A stretch of 64,000 bases of DNA from Donghicola eburneus (lineage in GTDB: Bacteria > Pseudomonadota > Alphaproteobacteria > Rhodobacterales > Rhodobacteraceae), in NCBI RefSeq assembly GCF_900115865.1, contig NZ_FOXY01000004.1, forward strand, positions 358,210 to 422,209, in the 5' to 3' direction. The notes below the pieces were generated by a model. That model saw only the letters and a program-made list of their open reading frames with translations. It searched no databases and had not been told where the DNA came from. Made by a program: the position numbers and the translations under genes. Below, piece by piece: positions 18,272-27,823 of the stretch (position 1 is its first letter; the number at the start of each line of letters is the position of its first letter).

Positions 18272-19183
18272 TTAGTCCAGATTGAACACGCGCACGGGAT
18301 GCAGGTTGCCGGACTTAAAGGTGCCGACGGCCAGCGCCTTGCCTTCGTAGCTGGCCCAAACCTCTTCGCCGTATTCAACGCCCGATGCGATCACCATGCC
18401 GGGGTTGCCGTTCTTCAGACGCACGGCGCCTTCGGGGGTGGCGGTCACTTCGGTCATGTCATCAAGGCCGGCTTCTACGGGTAGCAGGAACTCGTCCAAC
18501 TCGGGCGTGCGCGCTCTTTCTTCAATCTGCTCTAGCGTCACACCGTCTTCGGCGGCATCAAAGGGACCGGACCAGATGCGGCGCAGGCGCTGCACGTGGC
18601 CATGGCAGCCCAGCTTTTCGCCCAAATCGCGCGCGATCGAGCGGACATAGCCACCCTTGCCGCAGGTCATTTCCAGAACCACGTGGTCCGCGTCGGGACG
18701 GTCCACCAGCAGCAGTTCCTCGACGAACAAGGGGCGGGCTGCCAGTTCCACGTCTTCGCCATCGCGGGCCAGTTTATAGGCGCGCTGTCCGTCGATCTTC
18801 ACAGCGCTGAATTTGGGGGGGACCTGCATGATGTCGCCGACAAAGCCGAACAGGGCTTCTTTGATCTCGTCATCCGTCGGGCGATTGGCCGAGGTCGCGA
18901 TCACTTGGCCTTCTTCGTCGTCGGTATTGGTGGCCGCGCCAAGGGTGACTGTGAACTCATAGGCCTTCATGGCATCGGTGATGTAGGGCACGGTTTTGGT
19001 CGCCTCGCCCAATGCCACGGCCAGAACGCCGGTTGCATCGGGATCAAGGGTGCCCGCATGGCCCGCCTTGTTCGCGTTAAAGGCCCATTTGACCTTGTTC
19101 ACCACAGCGGTCGAAGTCATGCCTGCCGGTTTGTCGATCACCAGCCAGCCCGAAATATCGCGGCCTTTTTTCTTGCGTGCCAT
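18272..19183 (-). CDS. truB: tRNA pseudouridine(55) synthase
   Basis: Converts U55 of the tRNA T-loop to pseudouridine. 303 aa. Catalytic Asp47 lies in [14 protein letters not shown]; the KxPG-like [11 protein letters not shown] motif, [15 protein letters not shown] and [15 protein letters not shown] are also present. The C-terminal part is a PUA-like extension. Its stop is 3 nt from the stop of the convergent RTX gene. It is separated from rbfA by a phosphodiester glycosidase gene. Confidence 0.96.
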   Translation of the reverse strand: MARKKKGRDISGWLVIDKPAGMTSTAVVNKVKWAFNANKAGHAGTLDPDATGVLAVALGEATKTVPYITDAMKAYEFTVTLGAATNTDDEEGQVIATSANRPTDDEIKEALFGFVGDIMQVPPKFSAVKIDGQRAYKLARDGEDVELAARPLFVEELLLVDRPDADHVVLEMTCGKGGYVRSIARDLGEKLGCHGHVQRLRRIWSGPFDAAEDGVTLEQIEERARTPELDEFLLPVEAGLDDMTEVTATPEGAVRLKNGNPGMVIASGVEYGEEVWASYEGKALAVGTFKSGNLHPVRVFNLD

Positions 19184-19238
19184 AGTGGTCCCTACTGTCT
19201 GCCAAGGTCGGCGGACCTACCCCAGCGACCGGCTTTGG

Positions 19239-19982
19239 TCAATCGTCTGCTGGCACCACTGTGCCGACAATCGGTCCCATCGGGAACCCCCCGTCGTGCC
19301 GGTTCAATTCCGGCGCGTAAAGGCGCGAGATATTCCCGTCAAAGTACAGGGCATTAGGGGTCTTGAGCGCGTCGCGGAACAGGCTGCTGAATTCGTGGAA
19401 CGTGACAGTGTTGTTCGAGATGACGAAATACGCCGTCTTGCCGTCTTCGGTCGTGCCGACGCCATTGCGGATGTAACGCGAATCCGAGTCCTTCAGGAAA
19501 CGGGGGTGCAGTTCGCCGTTGATCACCAGCATCGGGCCGGATTGGTTGGCATCGCGGCAGGTCGGCTTTTCCTCGGCGTAGCGCAGGGTTTCATAGACCT
19601 GTGCGCTGCCATCGTTCAGGCAGAGCACGCCGTTCGGGAGCATGCCAAAGTTGCCCGGTCCCGCGTTGGGGATCACGCGCATCTCTTCTTTGCCATTCTC
19701 GACATAGTGACCGACGGGAGCGCGGTTGGGGTGGTACATGCCCGCGTTCATGGCAAAGCCAAGCTGCATGCCCTTGGCCTTGAGGCCGTTGTCCAGTTTG
19801 CGGAACTGGCCCCAGATGTTGCCTTCCCCGTCGTTCAGGAACAGGCGGACGTCTTCTTGGGTCAGATCGACCGCGCAAAGGGTGTAGTCATTGCCCTGAT
19901 ACTCAAGATCACGGCAATCAGAGGCAGGCGCCGCAATCGCGCTGCTCATCAGGATCGCGGCTGCAAGAAGCAGTCGGCGCAT
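19239..19982 (-). CDS. Phosphodiester glycosidase (NAGPA-like) family, exported
   Basis: 247 aa with a signal peptide ([21 protein letters not shown]). The domain carries the family features FAMNAGMYHPNRAPVGHYVE, NGVLCLNDG, QSGPMLVINGELHPRF, DGKTAYFVISN and ALYFDGNISRLY, as in bacterial homologues of the lysosomal uncovering enzyme (formerly DUF2233). The natural substrate is unknown. The start ATG overlaps the rbfA stop (TGATG) with GGAGG just upstream, so it is translationally coupled to rbfA, an unexpected partner. Confidence 0.85.
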   Translation of the reverse strand: MRRLLLAAAILMSSAIAAPASDCRDLEYQGNDYTLCAVDLTQEDVRLFLNDGEGNIWGQFRKLDNGLKAKGMQLGFAMNAGMYHPNRAPVGHYVENGKEEMRVIPNAGPGNFGMLPNGVLCLNDGSAQVYETLRYAEEKPTCRDANQSGPMLVINGELHPRFLKDSDSRYIRNGVGTTEDGKTAYFVISNNTVTFHEFSSLFRDALKTPNALYFDGNISRLYAPELNRHDGGFPMGPIVGTVVPADD

Positions 19983-20386
19983 CACTCCTCCAGATCGCGG
20001 CGGACGGTATCCTGATCGAACAGGCGGCGCGTCTCGTCCATCTGGTCAAAGGTTTCGTCCAGACGGAAGCGCAGGTCGGGCGTGTATTTCAGGTTGGTGA
20101 CCTTGCCGATGGCACGGCGCAACTCGTTCTTGTTGCGGGCCAGCAGTTCGACCACCTGATCCTGACCCTGACCGCCCAAAGGCATGACATAGGCCGTAGC
20201 GATCTTGAGGTCGGGCGATGTCCGCACCTCGCCCACGCTGACCGACAAACGGTTCAGGTCAGGGTCGTGGATATCGCCCCGTTGCAGCACCTCTGACAGG
20301 GTGCGTCGGATGAGTTCGCCCACGCGCAGCTGACGCTGCGAAGGTCCGGGGCCTTCGGAGAATTTGTTCTTAGCCATAGTGCGCAT
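19982..20386 (-). CDS. rbfA: 30S ribosome-binding factor A
   Basis: Cold-shock-linked maturation factor for the 16S rRNA 5' end. 134 aa from the ATG with AAGGA 4 nt upstream; a second ATG three codons later (MAKNKFSEG) is the start seen in many relatives. KH-fold family features [36 protein letters not shown] and [14 protein letters not shown] are intact. Divergent from dapB. Confidence 0.95.
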   Translation of the reverse strand: MRTMAKNKFSEGPGPSQRQLRVGELIRRTLSEVLQRGDIHDPDLNRLSVSVGEVRTSPDLKIATAYVMPLGGQGQDQVVELLARNKNELRRAIGKVTNLKYTPDLRFRLDETFDQMDETRRLFDQDTVRRDLEE

Positions 20387-20480
20387 CTAATCCTTTGACC
20401 GCGCCATGCCAAGCAGCCTTTGCCAAAGCAGCAACTCTCGGCTAGTCACACCTGCATCATATCAGAAAAGGACGCGGGTT

Positions 20481-21290
20481 ATGTCGGAAAGCATCGGTAT
20501 TGTCATCACAGGCGCATCGGGCCGTATGGGGCAGATGCTGGTCAAAACCGTGAACGAGCGTGACGGCGTCCATCTGGCAGGTGCTGTCGAGCGTGCGGGC
20601 CATGACTGGGTCGGTCAGGACCTGGGCGTTCTGTTGGGCGGCACTGAAAGCGGTGTGATCGTGTCGGACGATCCTGCAGCGGCCTTTGCAGGGGCGCAGG
20701 CAGTGATCGATTTCACGGCTCCAGCTGCGACGATTTCCTTTGCCAAAACAGCGGCTGTGGCGGGCGCGGCCCACATCATCGGCACCACCGGCTTCACCGA
20801 GGACGACCTGAATGCGCTTGCCGAAGCTGGGCAGGGCGGCGTCACCATCCGCGCGGGCAACATGAGCCTTGGTGTGAATCTGCTGGTGCAGCTGACCAAG
20901 AAGGTCGCGGCAGCCCTAGACGAAGATTTTGACATCGAAGTGATCGAGGCGCACCACCGCCGCAAAGTCGACGCGCCTTCGGGCACAGCGTTGATGTTGG
21001 GGGAGGCTGCCGCCGAAGGTCGCGGTGTGGCGCTGAAAGACGTTGAGGACCGAGCCCGCGATGGCATCACCGGAGAGCGCAAGCGCGGTGATATCGGCTT
21101 CAGTGTGATTCGCGGTGGGGACATTGTTGGCGAGCACGACGTGCTGTTCGCCGCTGATGGAGAGCGCATCACCCTGCGCCACGTTGCCACTGATCGCGGC
21201 GTTTTCGCCCGCGGTGCGATCAAAGCGGCGCTCTGGGCACAGGGGAAAGATGCCGGCGATTATGATATGCTGGACGTGCTGGGGCTGTGA
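20481..21290 (+). CDS. dapB: 4-hydroxy-tetrahydrodipicolinate reductase
   Basis: NAD(P)H-dependent step of the diaminopimelate/lysine pathway. 269 aa from the ATG with AAGGA 8 nt upstream. The Rossmann motif [10 protein letters not shown] is at the N-terminus, followed by GTTGF and the catalytic His/Lys motif [17 protein letters not shown] 7-bp hairpin GTTCACC-GAAT-GGTGAAC (21298-21315) follows the stop, without a T-run. Confidence 0.97.
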   Translation: MSESIGIVITGASGRMGQMLVKTVNERDGVHLAGAVERAGHDWVGQDLGVLLGGTESGVIVSDDPAAAFAGAQAVIDFTAPAATISFAKTAAVAGAAHIIGTTGFTEDDLNALAEAGQGGVTIRAGNMSLGVNLLVQLTKKVAAALDEDFDIEVIEAHHRRKVDAPSGTALMLGEAAAEGRGVALKDVEDRARDGITGERKRGDIGFSVIRGGDIVGEHDVLFAADGERITLRHVATDRGVFARGAIKAALWAQGKDAGDYDMLDVLGL

Positions 21291-21378
21291 GTCGCCCGTT
21301 CACCGAATGGTGAACCCGATGTGAAAACCAAAGCGGCCTCTGAGACGTTTCCTTATGAACAGGTGAACGGAGGCCGCG

Positions 21379-21735
21379 ATGAAGACCAAAGCCATACTCT
21401 CTGCTCTTGCCCTCTGCGCGATGGCAACGGGCGCCTCTGCGGAACTGCAGGTGGTCAAAGACCAGAGCGCATTCCTGAATCTGGTCAAGGGGCGTGATCT
21501 GACCCGTCTGGGGATCACACTACAAGTCTCTGAAAACGGTGAAATCACAGGCCGCGCCTTTGGAAAACAGGTGTCTGGCGCGTGGCAATGGCACGACAGC
21601 TACTTCTGCCGCAGCCTGTTCTGGGGGCAGCAGGATCTGGGCAATAATTGCCAGCAGGTTGCCCTGGACGGCAACGATATCCGCTTTACCTCGGATCGCG
21701 GCGCGGGGCGCCACGCCAATTTCGGACTGGATTAA
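21379..21735 (+). CDS. Small exported protein downstream of dapB, 118 aa
   Basis: Signal peptide MKTKAILSALALCAMATGASA, then a mature domain of about 97 aa with two Cys (YFCRSLFWG, NNCQQVAL) placed to form a disulfide, and a conserved-looking end (RFTSDRGAGRHANF). I recall similar Rhodobacteraceae proteins, sometimes mislabelled dihydrodipicolinate reductase because of their place next to dapB; no reductase motif exists here. GGAGG precedes the start. Function unknown. Confidence 0.8.
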   Translation: MKTKAILSALALCAMATGASAELQVVKDQSAFLNLVKGRDLTRLGITLQVSENGEITGRAFGKQVSGAWQWHDSYFCRSLFWGQQDLGNNCQQVALDGNDIRFTSDRGAGRHANFGLD

Positions 21736-21741
21736 TCGCGC

Positions 21742-21921
21742 TCAGAAATCGACCGCGATGCCTTTTTTCTCCCAGTCGCCATAGCGCACGGGTTCGGGGC
21801 CGTCGCGTCCGCCAAGCTCTGGCGGCAGGTCCAGTCCTTGGTCCTTTTTGCGGCGCTCTTCGGCTTCGGCCAGTGCCCGCTGTGCAGCAGGCGGCAGGCC
21901 ACGCTTTTGCTCTTCGCTCAT
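21742..21921 (-). CDS. SdhAF4-like succinate dehydrogenase assembly factor (DUF1674)
   Basis: 59 aa from the ATG with AAGGA 6 nt upstream; longer in-frame forms overlap the divergent rsmB. The C-terminal motif GPEPVRYGDWEKKGIAVDF matches the DUF1674/SDHAF4 signature (GPEPTRYGDWE-KG---DF). In eukaryotes SDHAF4 binds the flavinylated SdhA subunit and supports its assembly; the same role in bacteria is inferred. It stands alone, away from any sdh genes in this window. Confidence 0.82.
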   Translation of the reverse strand: MSEEQKRGLPPAAQRALAEAEERRKKDQGLDLPPELGGRDGPEPVRYGDWEKKGIAVDF

Positions 21922-21991
21922 CTTGGTTCCTTTCCGGCTATTGTCTTGATATACGCAGCATCTGCCCACGGGCAAGATGACGGAGTGTTTC

Positions 21992-23266
21992 ATGGACAAG
22001 AGCGGCCTCGCACCGCGCCGTACGGCGCTGTACCTGCTAGATCAGATTACCGGCGAAGGACGCCTGATGGCCGAGATGGTCGCCAGCGGTGTTCTAGAGC
22101 GTTTGGCCCCCGAAGAGCGCGCCCGCGCCCAAGGTCTGGTCATGGACACTCTGCGCGGAATGGAGCGTGCGGACCGCATGCTGCAAAAGCATCTGCGTAA
22201 AGAGCCGTCTTTGACCGTGAAGAATGCGCTGCGCCTCGGCGTGATCGAAATCTGTGCCCGCCGCGAGGCAGGGCATGGGGTCGTGAACTCTTATGTCGAA
22301 CTCATCTCGCGCAATAAACGCAACGCCATGCTCAAAGGTCTGGTGAACGCCGTTCTGCGCAAGTTCACCACCGACGGGCCAGAGGCATGGGATGCCCTGC
22401 GCACCCCGCGTATGCCCAAGTGGCTGCGTGATCCGCTGGCCGAGGCTTGGGGTGCCAAGCCCATCGCCGCCATGGAAGAGGTGCAGTTTGCAGGCGCTCC
22501 GCTGGATCTAACGCCCAAAGGCGACGCTGCTGCTCTGGCAGAGCGTTTGGGCGGTGAATTGCTTCCCACGGGCTCTGTGCGTCTGCGCGATCCGGGGCAG
22601 GTGACCGCTCTGGACGGCTATGAGACAGGCGATTGGTGGGTGCAGGACGCTGCCGCAGCTGTCCCTGCGAAAATCCTGAATGCTCAATCGGGCGAAAAGG
22701 TGCTGGATCTCTGCTCTGCGCCCGGTGGCAAAACGCTGCAAATGGCCAATGTTGGCGCGAAAGTCACGGCGCTTGATATCTCCGCCGACCGTCTCAAGCG
22801 CGTCCACGAAAATCTGGAGCGCTGCGGGCTGAAGGCGAAAGTCGTCCAAGGTGACGCGCTAGAGCATGAGGGCAAATACGATGCGATCTTGCTGGACGCG
22901 CCTTGCTCGGCCACGGGTACCATCCGCCGTCACCCCGATTTGCCCTATGCCAAGGATGGCAGCGGATTCTTCTCTTTGATCGAGTTGCAAGAGGTTATGC
23001 TGGACCGTGCCCTGACACTGCTGAACCCCGGCGGGCGTCTGGTCTATTGCACCTGTTCGCTGCTACCGGACGAAGGCGAAGTCCAGATTGAAGAGCTGCT
23101 GGCGCGTAACCCAAATGTTCAAGTTGATACTGTTGCGATGGACCTGCCATGGGTTGAGGACGCTTGGCGCTCGCCCGAGGGCGGATTGCGCCTTCGCCCT
23201 GATTATTGGGCAGATCGGGGCGGTATGGACGGGTTCTACGTGGTGTGCCTGCGCTTGAATGCGTGA
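21992..23266 (+). CDS. rsmB: RsmB/NOP-family 16S rRNA m5C methyltransferase
   Basis: SAM-dependent cytosine-C5 methyltransferase, probably for 16S rRNA. 424 aa from the ATG with GGAG 6 nt upstream. The N-terminal NusB-like helical domain covers residues 1-130; the catalytic domain has the SAM motif VLDLCSAPGGKTLQM, then DAPCSATGTIRRHPDL with one catalytic Cys, and VYCTCSLLPDEGE with the second. A 6-bp hairpin CTCTAC-N5-GTAGAG follows at 23274-23290 without a good T-run. Confidence 0.93.
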   Translation: MDKSGLAPRRTALYLLDQITGEGRLMAEMVASGVLERLAPEERARAQGLVMDTLRGMERADRMLQKHLRKEPSLTVKNALRLGVIEICARREAGHGVVNSYVELISRNKRNAMLKGLVNAVLRKFTTDGPEAWDALRTPRMPKWLRDPLAEAWGAKPIAAMEEVQFAGAPLDLTPKGDAAALAERLGGELLPTGSVRLRDPGQVTALDGYETGDWWVQDAAAAVPAKILNAQSGEKVLDLCSAPGGKTLQMANVGAKVTALDISADRLKRVHENLERCGLKAKVVQGDALEHEGKYDAILLDAPCSATGTIRRHPDLPYAKDGSGFFSLIELQEVMLDRALTLLNPGGRLVYCTCSLLPDEGEVQIEELLARNPNVQVDTVAMDLPWVEDAWRSPEGGLRLRPDYWADRGGMDGFYVVCLRLNA

Positions 23267-23347
23267 CTTTGATCTCTACCGGATGTAGAGTCTGACTTAA
23301 AAATAGGGACGTCGAAACGGCGCCCGCATTTGCAGGCAGGCTTACAA

Positions 23348-25093
23348 ATGGCAGAGCACCTTAGTTTGCAGGAACGACGCACGCGGACCGTGAACCACAT
23401 TCACGCCCGGTTGGCTGGTTTTGGGGCCAAGGCAAACGCGTTTACGACCAGCCCCGAACCGCGCACGATCGGCTCTGTTGCGCGGGGGCGGCAGTTGCTG
23501 GCGGGGAATTTCCTGTTCGCGGGGCGCTTGATCGAAGCGCCAGATACCTCGATCTGGAAAATCCGCATGCCCACAGGGCGCTTTGCGATGGAAGTGCACG
23601 GGTGCGCCTGGCTCGATGATCTGGCGGCGCTCGGCTCGCCAGAGGCGCGCGCTGCAGCCCAGACATGGGTGCTGGAATGGATCGCGCTTTATGGTGCGGG
23701 CAAAGGAGAAGGCTGGTCGCCTGATCTAACGGGCCGCCGGATTATCCGCTGGATCAACCATGCGTTGGTCATCCTGCGCGGGGCGGAACCCAAACAGTCT
23801 CAGAAATTTTACGCAGCGCTTGCCCGACAGACGACGTTTCTGTCCCGCAGATGGCGCGCCGCCGGCGCTGGTCTGCCTCGTACCGAAGCGCTGGCGGGCC
23901 TTGTCTACGCAGGTCTCGCGCTTGAAGGCATGGAGAAGTTGGTCGGCCCTGCTGTTGATGCCTTGGCGCGGCACTGTGACAGTCATATCGATTCGAGCGG
24001 TGGTATTGCCTCGCGCAATCCCGAAGAGTTGCTCGAAGTCTTCAACCTGCTGGCTTGGGTCAAGGTTGCGCTCAAAGACTCCGGCCATCGCGTTCCGCCG
24101 TCGCTTCACGATGCGCTAGAGCGAATCGCGCCGACCCTACGGGCCTTGCGCCACGCAGACGGAGATTTGGCGCGGTTCCATGGTGGCGGTCGCGGTGTTG
24201 AAGGGCGCTTGGACCGCGCACTGGCGAACGCAAGGATCAAGGCTACGCCGCGTTCGGGTCTTGCTATGGGCTATGCGCGCCTGTCTGCGGGCCGAACCAG
24301 CGTGGTGATTGATGCCGCTGCGCCAGATACCGCACCGACCGGATTTGCCGCGCATGCCTCGACACTGGCGTTCGAACTGACTTCAGGGCGCCGCCCTATC
24401 GTGGTGAACTGCGGATCGGGCCGCGATTTTGGCGCGGACTGGCGTCGGGCAGGGCGGGCAACGCCCTCTCATTCGACGCTCAGCCTGACCGGCCTGTCCT
24501 CGTCGCAACTTGGGCCAGAGACGTGGCGCGGCGGTATTCTGCGCGAATATTTGGTCAACGCGCCCGACGATGTGCGTGCACAGATCACCCGCTCGCCAGA
24601 GGGGATGCAGTTCGAGGGTGGCCACAACGGATATGCCGAAAGTCATGGCCTGACCCACGCCCGCATGATGGACCTGAGCTTTGACGGGCGCGCTGTGGTC
24701 GGAGAGGACTTGCTGGCGACGATCGACCCCAAATCGCGCCGCCAATTCGACGCGGCGCTTGATGACACCGCGCTGACTGGGGTGCCGTTCAACATCCGCT
24801 TCCACCTTCACCCAGAAGTCGAGCCGACTCTGGACATGGGTGGGACGGCTGTGTCCATGACACTCAGAAGTGGTGAGGTTTGGGTCTTCCGCCACGATGG
24901 CGTGGGTGAATTGGCCTTACAGCCGAGTGTTTATCTGGAAAAAGGTCGGATTCGGCCCCGAACGACGAAACAGATCGTTTTATCTGCCCGCGCGATAGAT
25001 TATGCGACCCGCATCCGCTGGTCTTTTGCCAAAGCACAGGATAGCGAAGGCGCGATCCGTGATCTCGCCCCTGCCACGGCCGAGACCGACTGA
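23348..25093 (+). CDS. Heparinase II/III-like protein
   Basis: 581 aa from ATG 23348 (a TTG six codons upstream is possible). The N-terminal half is an alpha-toroid-like helical region (WIALYGAGKGEGWSPDLTGRRIIRWINHAL); the C-terminal half is a beta-rich heparinase II/III-like domain (HASTLAFELTSGRRPIVVNCGSGR, PSHSTLSLTGLSSSQLG). Such proteins are polysaccharide lyases or relatives, but this alphaproteobacterial group, usually found between rsmB and purH, has no proven substrate. No signal peptide is seen, which is odd for a lyase acting on extracellular polymer. Confidence 0.85.
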   Translation: MAEHLSLQERRTRTVNHIHARLAGFGAKANAFTTSPEPRTIGSVARGRQLLAGNFLFAGRLIEAPDTSIWKIRMPTGRFAMEVHGCAWLDDLAALGSPEARAAAQTWVLEWIALYGAGKGEGWSPDLTGRRIIRWINHALVILRGAEPKQSQKFYAALARQTTFLSRRWRAAGAGLPRTEALAGLVYAGLALEGMEKLVGPAVDALARHCDSHIDSSGGIASRNPEELLEVFNLLAWVKVALKDSGHRVPPSLHDALERIAPTLRALRHADGDLARFHGGGRGVEGRLDRALANARIKATPRSGLAMGYARLSAGRTSVVIDAAAPDTAPTGFAAHASTLAFELTSGRRPIVVNCGSGRDFGADWRRAGRATPSHSTLSLTGLSSSQLGPETWRGGILREYLVNAPDDVRAQITRSPEGMQFEGGHNGYAESHGLTHARMMDLSFDGRAVVGEDLLATIDPKSRRQFDAALDDTALTGVPFNIRFHLHPEVEPTLDMGGTAVSMTLRSGEVWVFRHDGVGELALQPSVYLEKGRIRPRTTKQIVLSARAIDYATRIRWSFAKAQDSEGAIRDLAPATAETD

Positions 25094-25120
25094 CCGAACG
25101 CGACCTTAGGAGACCCCTCG

Positions 25121-26710
25121 ATGCAAGACCTCGCACCCATGCGCCGTGCGCTCATTTCCGTATCCGATAAAACCGGCCTCGTAGATCTGGGCAAAGCGCT
25201 GGCCGCACGCGGCGTCGAGCTGCTGTCCACCGGCGGTACCTCCAAGGCCCTGCGCGACGCAGGTCTCGAGGTCAAAGACGTCTCCGAGATCACCAATTTC
25301 CCCGAAATGATGGACGGCCGCGTCAAGACCCTGCACCCCATGGTCCACGGTGGTCTACTGGCGCTGCGCGACAACGGCACCCACATTCAGGCGATGCAAG
25401 AACACGGCATCCCCGAGATCGACCTGCTGGTTGTGAACCTTTATCCGTTCGAGGCCGCTCTGGCCCGCGGTGCCGAGTATGACGAGATGATCGAGAACAT
25501 CGACATCGGCGGTCCCGCAATGATCCGCGCTTCGGCCAAGAACCACGGTTTTACTACCACCATCGTTGATGTCGAAGACTACGACGCGCTGCTGGCAGAG
25601 CTGGAAGCCAACGACGGCAAGACCACTTACGGCTTCCGTCAGAAGATGGCGCAGAACGCATACGCCCGCACCGCGGCCTACGACGCGGCCGTGTCGAACT
25701 GGATGGCGGGCGCTGCTGGCGTCGAAACCCCGCGCCGCCGTGCCTTTGCCGGCGAAATCAAGCAGACCCTGCGTTACGGTGAAAACCCCCATCAGCAAGC
25801 GGCGTTCTACGTGGATGGCGGCAACCGCCCCGGCGTTTCGAACTTCGAACAGCACCAGGGCAAAGAGCTGTCGTACAACAACATCAACGACACCGACGCG
25901 GCTTTCGAACTGGTTTCGGAATTCCTGCCCAAGGACGGCCCTGCTTGTGCGATCATCAAACACGCGAACCCCTGTGGTGTGTCGCGCGGCGAAACTCTGA
26001 AAGAAGCGTATCAGCGCGCGTTCGATTGTGACCGCACCAGCGCGTTCGGCGGCATCATCGCCCTGAACCAGATTCTGGACGCAGAAACCGCTCTGGCGAT
26101 CACTGAAATCTTTACTGAGGTTGTGATTGCCCCCGGTGCGGACGATGCGGCCAAGGAAATCTTTGCGAAGAAGAAGAACCTGCGCCTTCTGACCACCCCC
26201 GGTCTGGCAAATGCGGCGTCAGCTGGTTTGGCGTTCAAACAGGTGTCTGGTGGCCTGCTGGTTCAAGACCGCGACAATGGCATGATGACCTTCGAAGATC
26301 TGAAGGTTGTGACCAAGGTTGCGCCCACCCAGCAAGAGCTCGAAGATCTGCTGTTCGCGTGGAAAGTCGCCAAGCACGTGAAGTCGAACGCCATCGTCTA
26401 TGCGAAAAATGGCGCGACTGTCGGCATCGGCGCAGGCCAGATGAGCCGCGTGGACTCGACCCGTATCGCAGCGCGTAAGAGCCAGGACATGGCCGACGTT
26501 CTGGGCCTGAAAGAGCCGACCGTGATGGGGTCTGTTGTGGCGTCGGACGCATTCTTCCCCTTCCCCGACGGTCTGCTGACCGCCGCCGAAGCGGGCGCAA
26601 CGGCTGTGATCCAGCCCGGTGGCTCCATGCGTGACGACGAAGTGATTAAGGCCGCTGACGAGGCAGGCCTCGCGATGGTCTTTACCGGCCAGCGTCACTT
26701 CCGCCACTAA
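25121..26710 (+). CDS. purH: Bifunctional AICAR transformylase/IMP cyclohydrolase
   Basis: Last two steps of IMP synthesis. 529 aa, full length. The N-terminal cyclohydrolase domain contains [13 protein letters not shown] and [13 protein letters not shown]; the transformylase domain has [13 protein letters not shown], the catalytic KHANPCG motif with Lys and His, and ends [13 protein letters not shown] lies 9-10 nt before the start. lspA follows after 10 nt. Confidence 0.98.
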   Translation: MQDLAPMRRALISVSDKTGLVDLGKALAARGVELLSTGGTSKALRDAGLEVKDVSEITNFPEMMDGRVKTLHPMVHGGLLALRDNGTHIQAMQEHGIPEIDLLVVNLYPFEAALARGAEYDEMIENIDIGGPAMIRASAKNHGFTTTIVDVEDYDALLAELEANDGKTTYGFRQKMAQNAYARTAAYDAAVSNWMAGAAGVETPRRRAFAGEIKQTLRYGENPHQQAAFYVDGGNRPGVSNFEQHQGKELSYNNINDTDAAFELVSEFLPKDGPACAIIKHANPCGVSRGETLKEAYQRAFDCDRTSAFGGIIALNQILDAETALAITEIFTEVVIAPGADDAAKEIFAKKKNLRLLTTPGLANAASAGLAFKQVSGGLLVQDRDNGMMTFEDLKVVTKVAPTQQELEDLLFAWKVAKHVKSNAIVYAKNGATVGIGAGQMSRVDSTRIAARKSQDMADVLGLKEPTVMGSVVASDAFFPFPDGLLTAAEAGATAVIQPGGSMRDDEVIKAADEAGLAMVFTGQRHFRH

Positions 26711-26720
26711 GAGGACAGCC

Positions 26721-27212
26721 ATGACCCGCGCGGTAGCACAACTCTTCTGGCCTGCCTTTTGGGTGTTTCTGGCGGACCAAGCCAGCAAATACATCGTGGT
26801 CCACATGATGGAACTGCGCACCCTTGGGCAGATCGATGTGCTGCCGCCGTTCTTGCAATTCCACATGGCGTGGAATCGCGGGATCAACTTTGGCCTCTTC
26901 ACCTCGGACGGGGACATGGGGCGCTGGATTCTGATCGCGATTGCGCTGGCAATCAGCATCGGCGTGATCTTTTGGACCCTGCGCACCAAGCCCGGTCGTT
27001 GGGCAACTCTGTCCGCTGGCGTGCTGGTGGGCGGTGCTCTCGCAAATGTGGTGGATCGCGTTCTTTATGGCGCGGTCGCCGATTTCCTGAACATGTCATG
27101 CTGCGGGATCAACAATCCCTATGCGTTTAATATTGCAGATATTGCTATTTTTGCTGGGGCGATCGGACTTGTGATCTTTGAGCCGAGCAAAGCACGGAAA
27201 AAGGGTGCGTGA
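26721..27212 (+). CDS. lspA: Lipoprotein signal peptidase
   Basis: Inner-membrane aspartic protease that removes prolipoprotein signal peptides. 163 aa with four membrane segments. The catalytic Asp pair is Asp112 (ANVVDR) and Asp140 (AFNIADIAI); the substrate loop motif WNRGINFGLF is present. A short insertion with two adjacent Cys (NMSCCGINNP) lies just before the second Asp. The following gene encodes a lipoprotein, an apt neighbour. Confidence 0.95.
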   Translation: MTRAVAQLFWPAFWVFLADQASKYIVVHMMELRTLGQIDVLPPFLQFHMAWNRGINFGLFTSDGDMGRWILIAIALAISIGVIFWTLRTKPGRWATLSAGVLVGGALANVVDRVLYGAVADFLNMSCCGINNPYAFNIADIAIFAGAIGLVIFEPSKARKKGA

Positions 27213-27267
27213 CGCCGCCCTTATCTGCTGTTAAGCGTTGAGCAAAGTAGCGGAGGTCTAGTTAGGC

Positions 27268-27738
27268 ATGAAGCGTTTCGTGCTCGTCATTGCAGCGTTG
27301 GCTCTTGGGGCCTGCGATAACGGAAACCCCGATCGTCTGTCTCGGGGACCGGACGAATTTGCCATTGTTCCTGTGAAGCCTCTGGAAATACCTGACACAG
27401 CGGCCTTGCCCGTGCCCACCACTGGCAGTGCCAATCGGTCGGACCTGACCCCGCTCGCGGATGGTGTTGCTGCATTGGGCGGCCGGACCGAGGCCGTTGA
27501 TGGTCAGTATCCTGCCGCTGATGGCGCGCTGGTCAGCTATGCTGCTCGTGGCGGCCTCTCGCCTGACATCCGCGCGGTTCTGGCAGAAGAAGACCAGATC
27601 TGGGTCAAACGTCGCCGTCGTCTGCTGGGGCCAGAGTTGCCCTACAACGAGATGCGTCTCGATCCATACGAGCTGATCGACTCATACCGTGCGCGCGGCT
27701 ACCGCGTCCCGACGCCGCCGCCTCTCGAAGACGAATAA
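27268..27738 (+). CDS. DUF3035 family lipoprotein
   Basis: 156 aa. Lipobox LALGAC near residue 16 gives a lipidated Cys. The mature part has the DUF3035 pattern: PDEFAIVPVKPLEIP, a low-complexity middle, then RRLLGPELPYNEMRLDPY and RARGYRVPTPPP. Function unknown; the family is common in Rhodobacterales, often beside lspA and M16 peptidases as here. Confidence 0.88.
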   Translation: MKRFVLVIAALALGACDNGNPDRLSRGPDEFAIVPVKPLEIPDTAALPVPTTGSANRSDLTPLADGVAALGGRTEAVDGQYPAADGALVSYAARGGLSPDIRAVLAEEDQIWVKRRRRLLGPELPYNEMRLDPYELIDSYRARGYRVPTPPPLEDE

Positions 27739-27823
27739 TCGCGACACGGGCGGTCACAGTCCTGTCAGCCCCCTTGAATGCCTGCGGTCTTCGCGTAGCT
27801 TCCTTTGGAAAAAGGGAGCTGCC

